From contig NZ_JACVVX010000007.1 of NCBI RefSeq assembly GCF_014534685.1, positions 62,001-126,000 of the forward strand: a stretch of DNA of 64,000 bases, written 5' to 3'. The DNA comes from Oryzicola mucosus (GTDB lineage Bacteria > Pseudomonadota > Alphaproteobacteria > Rhizobiales > Rhizobiaceae). The position numbers and the translations under genes are program-made. The notes below the pieces were generated by a model. It had not been told where the DNA came from, made no database searches, and saw only the letters and a program-made list of their open reading frames with translations. Below, piece after piece: positions 43,971 to 51,660 of the stretch; within the stretch, counting starts at the first letter, position 1, and each line of letters begins with the position of its first letter.

Positions 43971-44675
43971 TTAGATTAAACTCCTTCGGATAGCCACAGC
44001 AAGAAGATGTGAAATATTATAGACGTCGAACCTCTTCCGTGCCTGGTTTAATTTAACGCGCACAGTATTGTACTTTACCCCCTCGATATCAGCTACTTCC
44101 CGCATGCTCTTTCCTACAGCAACCCACCGAAGATACGTGGATTCCCTGGAATTTAAATATCCATTTTCCTGACTGGTCGGTTGAATCTGCAAAAAGGTGA
44201 TCCGGGCATGAAGCTGCGCGACGGCGGCGGCGGCCATGACAGGATCGATATCCTTGTCTTCGTACAGGACGGGCTTTTTAGAAGCCAAGGTGAACACCGA
44301 CATGAAACCATTCGCCGTCCGGATGGGAATGGTGGCGCCAGACCGTACACCGAAGTCAGAAGCGTGAGCGAGGAAATTCTGCTCCTGAAGTGACAGTCTC
44401 GACTTCATCTTGTCTCCGCTCCACACGAAAGCGCGATCACACGTTTTCGCAAGTTTGACGATGGGATCGATGGCCGCGTATTTCCTCTCGAAATAAAGCT
44501 CCTGCCATTCCGGGGGATAGTTCGAGATCGCAAAACTCTGTCCCGGCTGGAGATAGAGGTAGGCATAGCCTCCAAAACCGAGCTGGTGGGCAAGCTCGGC
44601 GAGTGAATCCTCAAGTTTCGACTTGCTGGTGCCTAAAGCCGCAATATCCGTAATTTTATCGAACCATTGCTTCAA
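43971..44675 (-). CDS. traR: TraR quorum-sensing activator
   Basis: A 234-residue LuxR-type regulator with the same length as Ti-plasmid TraR and high similarity along its length: LAHQLGFGGYAYLYLQ, NYPPEWQELYFERKYAAIDP, FVWSGDKM, ASDFGVRSGATIPIRTANGF in the ligand domain, and the helix-turn-helix STYLRWVAVGKSMREVADIE GVKYNTVRVKL. With 3-oxo-acyl-HSL from TraI it should dimerise and bind the tra boxes at 33435 and 33523. It is convergent to trbI with a 63-base gap. No traM antiactivator gene is next to it. Confidence 0.92.
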   Translation of the reverse strand: MKQWFDKITDIAALGTSKSKLEDSLAELAHQLGFGGYAYLYLQPGQSFAISNYPPEWQELYFERKYAAIDPIVKLAKTCDRAFVWSGDKMKSRLSLQEQNFLAHASDFGVRSGATIPIRTANGFMSVFTLASKKPVLYEDKDIDPVMAAAAVAQLHARITFLQIQPTSQENGYLNSRESTYLRWVAVGKSMREVADIEGVKYNTVRVKLNQARKRFDVYNISHLLAVAIRRSLI

Positions 44676-44924
44676 TACAGAGCTCCTTTGAATCCGTTAC
44701 GGTTAGTAATACGCCATAATAAGTTCGTTTGTTCGAGCCGTTTAACTTTTTAAAGCCATTGAGCCCAACGCTCCTATTGCACCGGACATCCCATGGTTGT
44801 TTCTCGACAAAAGCGCGTCAACTCGGAAAAACCCTAGGTGACGGCTAGCTTGTTTGCGCCCAATACTAGGTTTCCGGCCCTGCCGTCTTCCAGTTCCAAA
44901 ATCCAAGGATGAGCGGAGAATTCC
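44676..44924. promoter_or_regulatory. divergent gap between traR and the kinase gene
   Basis: Holds promoters for both directions. An imperfect inverted repeat is visible: GGAAAAACCCTAG (44825-44837) against CTAGGTTTCC (44866-44875), with CTAGC at 44845 between. The 7-mer ACTAGGT of the right arm recurs (complement, at 49461-49466 region) before the second luxI, so it may be a site for the local LuxR. This is only suggestive. Confidence 0.3.
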
Positions 44925-45866
44925 ATGTGCGAAATTGCAGAAGGCGTCGCTGCCAGCCGCATCGGCGTCGGAAGTGCCATCGGACACCACGGCGAGCTTA
45001 TGCAGGGCGCATTCGAAGGCTCCGACGGCCATTTCTATCGAGCTCTTGTGACGCTCCCGATGCGAACACTTCAGTCACATGCCACCTTTGAGCTGTCGAA
45101 GGGGCATGAGATAGCGGTCTATCCTGCAGACCGCACGAAAGCTCTGCGAGCAGCAATTCTGGTCATGGAGCGTTGTGCCCCGTCTGGGTTCGGCGGCGTG
45201 CTGAGAGTTCGGAGCGAAATTCCGGTAGGACATGGTTATGGCTCATCCAGCGCCGACGTGATCGCGGCGATACGAGCCGTAAGCAACGCTTTGGGAATCG
45301 ATCTACTACCATCGACCACAAGTGAAATCGCGGTCGCTGCTGAATCTGCGTCTGATGCAATAGCCTATGAAGAGGAGGCGGTTCTTTTCGCCCATCGGCA
45401 AGGGCGGGTTATCGAACATTTCGGCGGGAGCTTGCCACCTTTCTACCTGACAAGTTTCAAGCCATCCGACGCAAAACCGATCAACACCGATGAGATTGGA
45501 CGCGCACGTTACACCGCCGAGGAGATCCAGATGTTCCGCTGCGCGGCGGGTGCAGTCCGCCGCGCGGTTCGGAACCAGGACCCAAGACTCTTGGGCTTTG
45601 CCGCCAGTCTCAGCGCAAGAATCAGTCAGCGGCATCTTCCAAAATCCGACTTCGAGAGTGCTTCAGCGATAGCTGGCCAGCATGATGCCTGCGGCGTCCA
45701 GGTTTCTCACAGCGGCTCGCTGATCGGTATCATCGTTGATGCAGGTGAGCCCGGGGCTGCGGCAAAGGCTGCAGGGATTGCTGCATCTGCACGAAACGCT
45801 GGCTTTATCGAAGCGGGTGTTTTCGCCGTTAACGTCGAGGAGGTGAAAGGTGAGAATCGATTCTGA
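44925..45866 (+). CDS. GHMP kinase, L-threonine-kinase (PduX/BluE)-like
   Basis: A 313-residue GHMP-superfamily kinase. Motifs: GHHGELMQG at 20-28 (compare GELIQG of PduX), the ATP-binding PVGHGYGSSSADV at 100-112, whose SSxAD form resembles PduX/BluE L-threonine kinases and not homoserine kinase, and a C-terminal Gly-rich GVQVSHSGSLIGII. PduX phosphorylates free L-threonine for cobalamin side-chain synthesis; no cobalamin gene is near here. It is followed, with a 17-base overlap, by a cysteine-synthase-like gene, suggesting the phospho-amino acid is passed to a PLP enzyme. GGAG seven bases before the ATG supports the start. Substrate (Thr, Ser or a relative) is inferred. Confidence 0.75.
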   Translation: MCEIAEGVAASRIGVGSAIGHHGELMQGAFEGSDGHFYRALVTLPMRTLQSHATFELSKGHEIAVYPADRTKALRAAILVMERCAPSGFGGVLRVRSEIPVGHGYGSSSADVIAAIRAVSNALGIDLLPSTTSEIAVAAESASDAIAYEEEAVLFAHRQGRVIEHFGGSLPPFYLTSFKPSDAKPINTDEIGRARYTAEEIQMFRCAAGAVRRAVRNQDPRLLGFAASLSARISQRHLPKSDFESASAIAGQHDACGVQVSHSGSLIGIIVDAGEPGAAAKAAGIAASARNAGFIEAGVFAVNVEEVKGENRF

Positions 45867-46884
45867 CTTCTTCCGCCACATGGAGACGCCACGACTGGTC
45901 CACCTGTCGACGACCTTAGTGGGAGCGGCATTTCCAATGATGAAGTTGATGCCTGCCCGTTACATACTAGACCAAGCGGAAAAAAGCGGCGAGGTTAAAC
46001 CGGGCGCCCATATCATCGAGACAACTTCCGGCACATTTGGGATGGCGCTCGCGCTATTGGCAGCGGCGCGCGGATACAAGTTGACCCTTGTGTCGGCCTT
46101 GAGTCTGATGGACGAGAAGTATCGCCAGCGACTGGCGATGTTGGGAGCTGATGTCATCGCGCTTGAGGATGAAAAGGGCGATGGCAATCAGGTTGGTCGG
46201 CTAGAGCAAATTAACCGTCTCCGCCTCACGAGTTCCGGCAGTTATTGGACGCGGCAATACGATAGTGACGGCAATTGGCTTTCCTATGCTCGACTGGCCG
46301 AACAGTTGGTGGTCGCTATGGGTAAGATCGATTGCCTTGTCGGATGCGTGGGGACCGGCGGCTCGCTATGTGGCACAGGCACTTTCCTGCGGTCTTTGTA
46401 CCCCGACCTACGGATCGTTGCTGTCGACACACATCGCAGCGTTTTGTTTGGTCATCCTGTTGGAAAACGCGTCTTACGCGGGCTGGGCAACAGTGTCCTG
46501 CCCAAAAATGTTCGCCATGAACTTGTCGATGAAATCCACTGGATGGGAGCCTATCCTGCGTTTAGGAATTGTCACCGGCTCTACAGAAAGTACGGAGTGT
46601 TTGCCGGCCCGACAAGCGGTGCTTCTGCGTTGGTGGGACGATGGATTAGCAAAACAAATCCCGGAATGCGTATCGCGGTCATCATGCCGGACGAAGGCCA
46701 TCGGCATGCCGAAACAGTGTTCAACGAAACCTGGCTATCAGCCTTGCCGAACTGGACCGAGAAAATCGCGTCCGCGCCGACAAAGGTCTCAACGATTGCG
46801 CCGCTTGATGAGGGAGACTGGACGTTTTTCAATTGGTCGCGGAGGACGCTGGCGGATGTAATGCGGAGCCAAAAGGAGGACTGA
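45850..46884 (+). CDS. cysteine-synthase-like PLP enzyme (fold type II), unusual active site
   Basis: A 344-residue protein of the cysteine synthase/CBS family with an ending not typical of CysK. The Schiff-base Lys is K32 (PMMKLMPARYILDQAE aligned to GSVKDR...), the substrate loop reads TTSGTFG instead of TSGNTG, the PLP-phosphate loop is VGTGGSLCGTG and the C-terminal Ser site is GPTSGASAL. The N-terminal part before the Lys is about 12 residues shorter than in CysK. GTG at 45850 is preceded by GGAGG at seven bases. Related SbnA-type enzymes use O-phospho-serine for beta-replacement, which fits the neighbouring kinase. The exact reaction is unknown. Confidence 0.75.
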   Translation: MRIDSDFFRHMETPRLVHLSTTLVGAAFPMMKLMPARYILDQAEKSGEVKPGAHIIETTSGTFGMALALLAAARGYKLTLVSALSLMDEKYRQRLAMLGADVIALEDEKGDGNQVGRLEQINRLRLTSSGSYWTRQYDSDGNWLSYARLAEQLVVAMGKIDCLVGCVGTGGSLCGTGTFLRSLYPDLRIVAVDTHRSVLFGHPVGKRVLRGLGNSVLPKNVRHELVDEIHWMGAYPAFRNCHRLYRKYGVFAGPTSGASALVGRWISKTNPGMRIAVIMPDEGHRHAETVFNETWLSALPNWTEKIASAPTKVSTIAPLDEGDWTFFNWSRRTLADVMRSQKED

Positions 46885-46889
46885 GCTAC

Positions 46890-48146
46890 CTAGTTCCGAC
46901 CGGGAGCGTGATCGTTTGCTTCCAGGTGTGATAGTGCCGCTTCGACGCTGGAAAATACCGTCAAGGGCAAGTTATCGCGAGTGGCCCGATCAACATCCTT
47001 CAACCCGCTTGCAGTGGCGACTGCCACGACCAGGTCATTTTCCTCAATGACCCCGTCTTTGCGAAGAGTGTCAAGCACCACCAGTGGCGCTACAGAAGCG
47101 AGCTCGGCAAAAAGACCCTCGTGCGAGGCGAGCGTTTCTTGCATCCTTAGGAGGGACGTATTGTCAACAGAGATCGCCACACCGTTGGACTCCCTTAAGG
47201 CCTTGAGCGCCTGGAAGGTGCTTCGAGGCGCGCCGATTGAGACCGCAATGCTCGTAGTACCCATAGGTTGTTCAGCGAGGAGATCCGTACCGGTGGCCAT
47301 CGCGTGACTCAACGATCCATAGATCTCGGCAGCGGCAAGTCTTGGGAGCCTTTGGATGCGACCTGCATCAGCGAGATCCTTAAAGCCATGCCAGAGGCCT
47401 GCAAGTGCGTCCCCGTAACAGACCGGCAGGATGCACCAATGCGGAACCATTCCTCCCATTTGCTCAACGATCTCATAAGCCAAAGTCTTATATCCCTCTA
47501 TTCCAACGGGATGGCTGCCGACGACTGGTGCATGATATGGCGAGGTAACAAACCAGCCGTGGCGGTCGACCCCTTGCTTGAGAAACTCCCAACGGTCTTG
47601 TTTTTTAACGAAAGGGATAACCTCTGCTCCATATCTGCGCATTTGGGAGACCATTGGACCGGCTGTGTCAGCGAATGTCGCAACCACGCATTTCATCCCC
47701 GCACGAGCGGCATACGCTGCAAGCGAGGCGCCCGCATTGCCAGAGGAGGCCGTAGCCACGACCCGGGCACCGCAGGCCTGGGCATAGGAAACTGCAACTG
47801 TCGAGAATCTGTCCTTATGAGACCAAGTTGGATTTCGCCCCTCATCTTTGATGTAGATGGCCTGCATACCGAACGCTGCTCCCAACCTCTCGGCGAGGAT
47901 AAGAGGGGTAAGGCCTTCCCCAAGCGTTATGGCTTCCGACCGCAAGCAAGGCAGCGCAGCGGCGTAGCGCCAAAGGGAGAATTCACTTCCGAAACATTTT
48001 TCCGGAGTCTGGACATCCACCGGATAGACTGGCCTCAGATTTGCCGGGGCGGTAGCATAGCAATGGCCGCATCCGCTGGAGTCGATTTCAATGTCGGCTC
48101 GATACCGTGCTCCGCAGCGGATGCAGGCGAAACTTTCAATCAACAT
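46890..48146 (-). CDS. threonine-synthase-like PLP enzyme with N-terminal zinc ribbon
   Basis: A 418-residue fold-type-II PLP enzyme. An N-terminal CxxC...CxxC zinc ribbon (C8, C11, C26, C29) precedes GEGLTPL, the Schiff-base Lys K111 (WSHKDRFSTVAV), and the loop SSGNAGAS at 134-141. Threonine synthases convert O-phosphohomoserine; relatives have other substrates. It is convergent with the cysteine-synthase-like gene (five bases apart) and divergent from the XRE regulator. The start at 48146 is chosen because the 40 codons upstream in frame show no family features. Its pairing with an amino-acid kinase suggests an O-phospho-amino acid as substrate. Confidence 0.78.
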   Translation of the reverse strand: MLIESFACIRCGARYRADIEIDSSGCGHCYATAPANLRPVYPVDVQTPEKCFGSEFSLWRYAAALPCLRSEAITLGEGLTPLILAERLGAAFGMQAIYIKDEGRNPTWSHKDRFSTVAVSYAQACGARVVATASSGNAGASLAAYAARAGMKCVVATFADTAGPMVSQMRRYGAEVIPFVKKQDRWEFLKQGVDRHGWFVTSPYHAPVVGSHPVGIEGYKTLAYEIVEQMGGMVPHWCILPVCYGDALAGLWHGFKDLADAGRIQRLPRLAAAEIYGSLSHAMATGTDLLAEQPMGTTSIAVSIGAPRSTFQALKALRESNGVAISVDNTSLLRMQETLASHEGLFAELASVAPLVVLDTLRKDGVIEENDLVVAVATASGLKDVDRATRDNLPLTVFSSVEAALSHLEANDHAPGRN

Positions 48147-48344
48147 GAGCGAGGGCTCCGGAGGTTTATGATGGACCGCATTTTTCGCACGAACCTGACA
48201 AACGGCTCGCGCGCCGGGCCCGCGGCACAGCGTGACGTTCCATTCTAGGAAAACAAAGCGATTCAAGCAGGCTCGAAATCGGCTGTCAATTGAAAATGTA
48301 AACTATAGTGCGTCTTCTTATAGAAAGCATTTAGGGGATTTTGT

Positions 48345-48581
48345 ATGAATTTGCGCACCGCTTTTGGCATCAATCTCCAGCGCATAAGGCGTCAGAGGGG
48401 ACTCTCCCAAGAGCAGCTAGCCGCCCGTGCCGGTCTTGCCAGGGCCTATCTGAGCGGAGCAGAAGCCGGCCGTCGAAATCCGACGCTCGATACAATCGAA
48501 GCATTCGCCCAGGTTTTGGAGGTTGACGCCGCAGAGCTGCTCCTCAAGCCCAGTTCAGGAGCTAGCGAATTGACGAGTTGA
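48345..48581 (+). CDS. XRE family regulator, small
   Basis: A 78-residue protein that is essentially one Cro/CI helix-turn-helix domain: FGINLQRIRRQRGLSQEQLA, ARAGLARAYLSGAEAGRRNP, TLDTIEAFAQVLEVDAAELL. It is divergent from the threonine-synthase-like gene and lies before the luxR gene, so it may set basal expression of either. Confidence 0.85.
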   Translation: MNLRTAFGINLQRIRRQRGLSQEQLAARAGLARAYLSGAEAGRRNPTLDTIEAFAQVLEVDAAELLLKPSSGASELTS

Positions 48582-48698
48582 CAGTATCAATTCGCTCCCA
48601 GGAAACGCATGAGTATTAAATGCTAAGTTCTCAAGCACTCTGATACATTTATTTAGCAAAATTTTGAGCCTACTTGAGATCGACCGCCTGGAAGAATA

Positions 48699-49457
48699 TT
48701 GAAAGGAATGCGTTGTAGCGAAGTACCTAAATCGATAGAGTACCCTTGCGAGTTAGTGGAAACTCTCCTTCACATCGATGCCTCCGATACGGTGTCCGAG
48801 GCAGTGGTGAGATTTCTGACCGCTCTGGCTCCATATGGACTTCGCGATTTGCTCATTACCGGATTGCCTTCCGGACCTCGGCGGCAGTGGCAAAGCGAGA
48901 TCATCTGCCTGGGGTGGCCGGAGGAATGGTACCAAAGATACCTTGAGCAGGATCATTTCGCTGCCGATCCATGCGCCGCCCAGTGTCGAAGCTCGATATT
49001 GCCGTTTCGGTGGAGTGATCTCAGTCTCGCCGACCTCACACCCCGACAGCGCCTAGTCATGAGCGAAGCCACCGAGTTTAATATGCATGATGGTGTATGT
49101 GTCCCGATCCATGCACCGTTCCGTGTGCCCGCCGTTGTCACGCTGGCCGGCGATCGTCTCGATGTCGGGAAGCGGGAGTTACTGCATATAGAGATGATGG
49201 CGCAATGTGTTTTCCGTACTATCTGCCAACTGGAGGGATATGACTTGATGAATCCGACACCGATGCTCTCGCCGAGGGAGCGCGAAATATTGCAATGGTC
49301 ATCCGCTGGAAAATCTGCGGAAGACACAGGCTGCATTCTGGGCATCACGAAAAAAACCGTTGAATACCACTTGCGCAACAGTCGCATGAAACTTGAGACG
49401 ATCAACACGGTCCACACCGTGGTCGAAGCGATCCGCCAAAAGGAAATTTTGCCCTGA
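48699..49457 (+). CDS. LuxR-family quorum-sensing regulator
   Basis: A 252-residue LuxR-type regulator. The autoinducer-binding domain shows LICLGWPEEWYQRYLEQDHF (compare W/Y and D of the ligand pocket), FRWSDL, and GVCVPIHAPFRVPAVVTLAG; the GerE helix-turn-helix is LSPREREILQWSSAGKSAED to TKKTVEYHLRNSRMKL. The first possible start is TTG at 48699; ATG at 48708 has AAAGGA too close. It is followed after 66 bases by a luxI gene and should respond to that signal. It differs clearly from TraR of the same plasmid. Confidence 0.87.
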   Translation: MKGMRCSEVPKSIEYPCELVETLLHIDASDTVSEAVVRFLTALAPYGLRDLLITGLPSGPRRQWQSEIICLGWPEEWYQRYLEQDHFAADPCAAQCRSSILPFRWSDLSLADLTPRQRLVMSEATEFNMHDGVCVPIHAPFRVPAVVTLAGDRLDVGKRELLHIEMMAQCVFRTICQLEGYDLMNPTPMLSPREREILQWSSAGKSAEDTGCILGITKKTVEYHLRNSRMKLETINTVHTVVEAIRQKEILP

Positions 49458-49487
49458 CGACCTAGTAAAAACCCCAGTTTATTTTTT

Positions 49488-49523
49488 GGCGTACCCCATT
49501 TTAAAAAAAGGCGGGGGCACGCC
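49488..49523 (+). promoter_or_regulatory. hairpin covering the luxI ribosome binding site
   Basis: GGCGTACCCC (49488-49497) and GGGGGCACGCC (49513-49523) pair over 9 of 10 bases, with an A/T-rich loop. The right arm contains the G-rich Shine-Dalgarno and ends at the base before the ATG of luxI (49524). Folding in RNA would hide the ribosome binding site; as DNA it could be a LuxR operator. Confidence 0.6.
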
Positions 49524-50150
49524 ATGTTCAAAATTCGCGTAATCGACTGGAATAGCCGCAAGGAACACGCTGAACTCTTGGAAGCTTATTTTCGTCTGCG
49601 GCATAAGATATATGTTGAGACCAGGGGCTGGACCGACGTCGAACGGCCCATACCCTTTGAGATCGATGCCTACGACAATCGACACGCTGTCTATCTCGTC
49701 GGAATCGATAAGCAGGGTGAATTGATGTCTGGCACCCGCCTGGTGCCTACGACAGAGCCGCATCTGCTTGCGGATATTTTTCCGATCCTCGCACGCGGAG
49801 AGCCACCACGTCAGCCGGGTGTTTTTGAGTGGACGCGTTTCTTTGTAGCTCCGAAACTTCGAACAACAGGCGCCTCTTCAAAAGCATCGGGCATAATGCT
49901 GACGGGATTGCTCGAATACTGTCTCCACTCCAAGATAAGCGTCATAACCGTGGTCTGCGAAGCGTTCTGGCCCGAACGGTTGCGCGCGCTGGGTTGGCAT
50001 TTGAAAAACCTTGGAGAGGTGTTGAAACACGTAGATGGCGATATCGTTGGGCTCGCTATCACCGTAACGCCGGCAATGGTCGAAACCACCAAGAATGCTT
50101 ACGGTCTCCCGGCTGACAGAAGCGTTTTGGAAAGCCATTTTGCAAAATGA
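49524..50150 (+). CDS. second acyl-homoserine-lactone synthase (LuxI family)
   Basis: A 208-residue LuxI-family synthase: LRHKIYVETRGW with conserved Arg, Phe-like Tyr and Trp, EIDAYDNRHAVYLVG, MSGTRLVPTTEPHLLADIFP, VFEWTRFFVAP and the C-terminal ITVVCEAFWPERLRALGW. The E-W-T-R block is that of LuxI enzymes. It is distinct from TraI (33597-34235), so the plasmid encodes two signals. The acyl chain cannot be predicted. Its ribosome binding site is within the hairpin at 49488-49523. Confidence 0.88.
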   Translation: MFKIRVIDWNSRKEHAELLEAYFRLRHKIYVETRGWTDVERPIPFEIDAYDNRHAVYLVGIDKQGELMSGTRLVPTTEPHLLADIFPILARGEPPRQPGVFEWTRFFVAPKLRTTGASSKASGIMLTGLLEYCLHSKISVITVVCEAFWPERLRALGWHLKNLGEVLKHVDGDIVGLAITVTPAMVETTKNAYGLPADRSVLESHFAK

Positions 50151-50206
50151 ATTGTCTCAACCGCAGATATTCCAACTAGCTTCCTGCACCTCCTCACGAG
50201 GAAGAA

Positions 50207-50740
50207 ATGACCCCGCGAGTACATAAGAGACACCTGGAGCTCCGATGCCTCTCCGATCTCACGTCCCTGGACGATTTCGAACTTGGAGATCTGGAGCAGG
50301 AATACGCAGGCGGTCCAATTCAGCGGGTAGTTGACCGGGCAAGAGCAACAACACATCCCCTGCTTCACCATTTCTTTGTGGCGCGGGACCATAAGCAACT
50401 CGTGGGTTTTTTTTGCTTGCGTGAAGGGTTGGCACGTCCGGACTGGGCCTTCGACGATACGATCAGCCTTCATCACATGAGGATTTCCAAGCAATTTCAG
50501 GGAATGGGATATGGCGCCAGGACGCTCGGCCTGGCTGCAGATTGGATTTATCGCAACAGACCAAACGTTCACACCCTCATATTGTCAGTCAACAGCGAAA
50601 ACCTAAATGCCCGCAGATTCTATGAACGTTGCGGCTTTGAACAATCCGGCACCATCCGTGATGGACGACTCGGTCCGGAATTGGTGATGACGGGTTCTAT
50701 CGGCGAGTTGACCAGAATCGAGTGGCCAGCCGCTATGTAG
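50207..50740 (+). CDS. GNAT family N-acetyltransferase
   Basis: A 177-residue GNAT-fold protein with the acetyl-CoA-binding motif A (SKQFQGMGYGARTLGLAADW) and motif B (SVNSENLNARRFYERCGFEQ SG). GAGGAAG precedes the ATG. It is the last gene of the rightward luxR-luxI unit, 56 bases after luxI. A role in acetylating the product of the kinase/PLP genes or conferring self-protection is inference. Confidence 0.82.
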   Translation: MTPRVHKRHLELRCLSDLTSLDDFELGDLEQEYAGGPIQRVVDRARATTHPLLHHFFVARDHKQLVGFFCLREGLARPDWAFDDTISLHHMRISKQFQGMGYGARTLGLAADWIYRNRPNVHTLILSVNSENLNARRFYERCGFEQSGTIRDGRLGPELVMTGSIGELTRIEWPAAM

Positions 50741-50814
50741 ATTCTGTGACCGGCAAAGAAGTCAGGGATGAGGACACGCCACCGTCAACCCCGGGACGCG
50801 GCATAGCACGGCCG

Positions 50815-51564
50815 TCATTGCGCTTCCGCGAGCGCTACAGCATCAGGCCCCGCGGGAAATCGAAGCCGACCGGTTACATCATGTACGGCGTTCCAGACGC
50901 CCTCGGCCACATCGATTTCCCTGGTGGTCAGCGCCGGCGTGGCAAAGCCTTTCATGATTGGCTTTGCGAAATCGGCGTACTCGCCCGGAAGCAGCTGGTC
51001 GAACGGAATGATGGCGTTCGCGCCGAAGTTGGTGGTCGGGGCGTAGCCGGGCTCGACCAGCTTCACCAAGATATCGAAGTAGGCGAGCTCATGGGCAAGC
51101 GAGCCGGTGAAGCCCTGGATCGCCTGTTTGCTCGCGGTATAGGCAGCAGCTAGCGGGAAAGCGTCGAGCGTGACGCTCGATGTCACATTGACGATGATGC
51201 CTGAGCGACGCGCAGGCATCTGAGGTAAGACCGCTTGGCACATCGCCATCGCGCCGATCGTATTGGTCTTGAGCAACTGGCGGACAAGCGACATCGGCAT
51301 CGCCTCAAAGGCCCCGACCGCGCCGATGCCAGCATTGTTCACCAACACGTCGATGGGACCAGCGGTCTCAAACAGCGCCGCTATGCTCGCCTCGTTGGTG
51401 ACGTCGAGCGGCAGGACCCGTAGGCGGCTTGTATCGCCAGAGAAACCGGCCGTCCCAGGCCGCCGCATCGTGGCGATCACTTTCCAACCTTGTGCGAGGA
51501 AATGCTCGGTGATTGCCTTGCCATAGCCCGACGAGGTTCCGGTAATAAGAATGGTCTTAGTCAT
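50815..51564 (-). CDS. short-chain dehydrogenase/reductase
   Basis: A 249-residue classical SDR: cofactor motif TGTSSGYGKAI near residue 8, NNAGIGAVGAFE, catalytic Ser in VNVTSSVTLDAFPLA and YTASKQAI (YxxxK). NAD(P)-dependent oxidation or reduction of an unknown substrate. It is divergent from an AraC regulator with 96 bases between, a common regulator-target pair. The start at 51564 begins MTKTILITGT; the longer frame is an artefact. Confidence 0.88.
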   Translation of the reverse strand: MTKTILITGTSSGYGKAITEHFLAQGWKVIATMRRPGTAGFSGDTSRLRVLPLDVTNEASIAALFETAGPIDVLVNNAGIGAVGAFEAMPMSLVRQLLKTNTIGAMAMCQAVLPQMPARRSGIIVNVTSSVTLDAFPLAAAYTASKQAIQGFTGSLAHELAYFDILVKLVEPGYAPTTNFGANAIIPFDQLLPGEYADFAKPIMKGFATPALTTREIDVAEGVWNAVHDVTGRLRFPAGPDAVALAEAQ

Positions 51565-51660
51565 GTCAGTCTCCTTCGGTTTGATGATCAGGAGATAGAC
51601 AAAGTGATCTGTACGATCTATAATCAAGGTTCTGTATTTATTTATGGATCGTCCAGAAAT

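Noticed and set aside
44925-46884. kinase and PLP enzyme as a homoserine kinase/threonine synthase pair for ordinary threonine synthesis
   Set aside because: The kinase motifs are of PduX/BluE type and not ThrB type, and the overlapping PLP partner is cysteine-synthase-like; a housekeeping pair would not be expected with luxRI on a plasmid.
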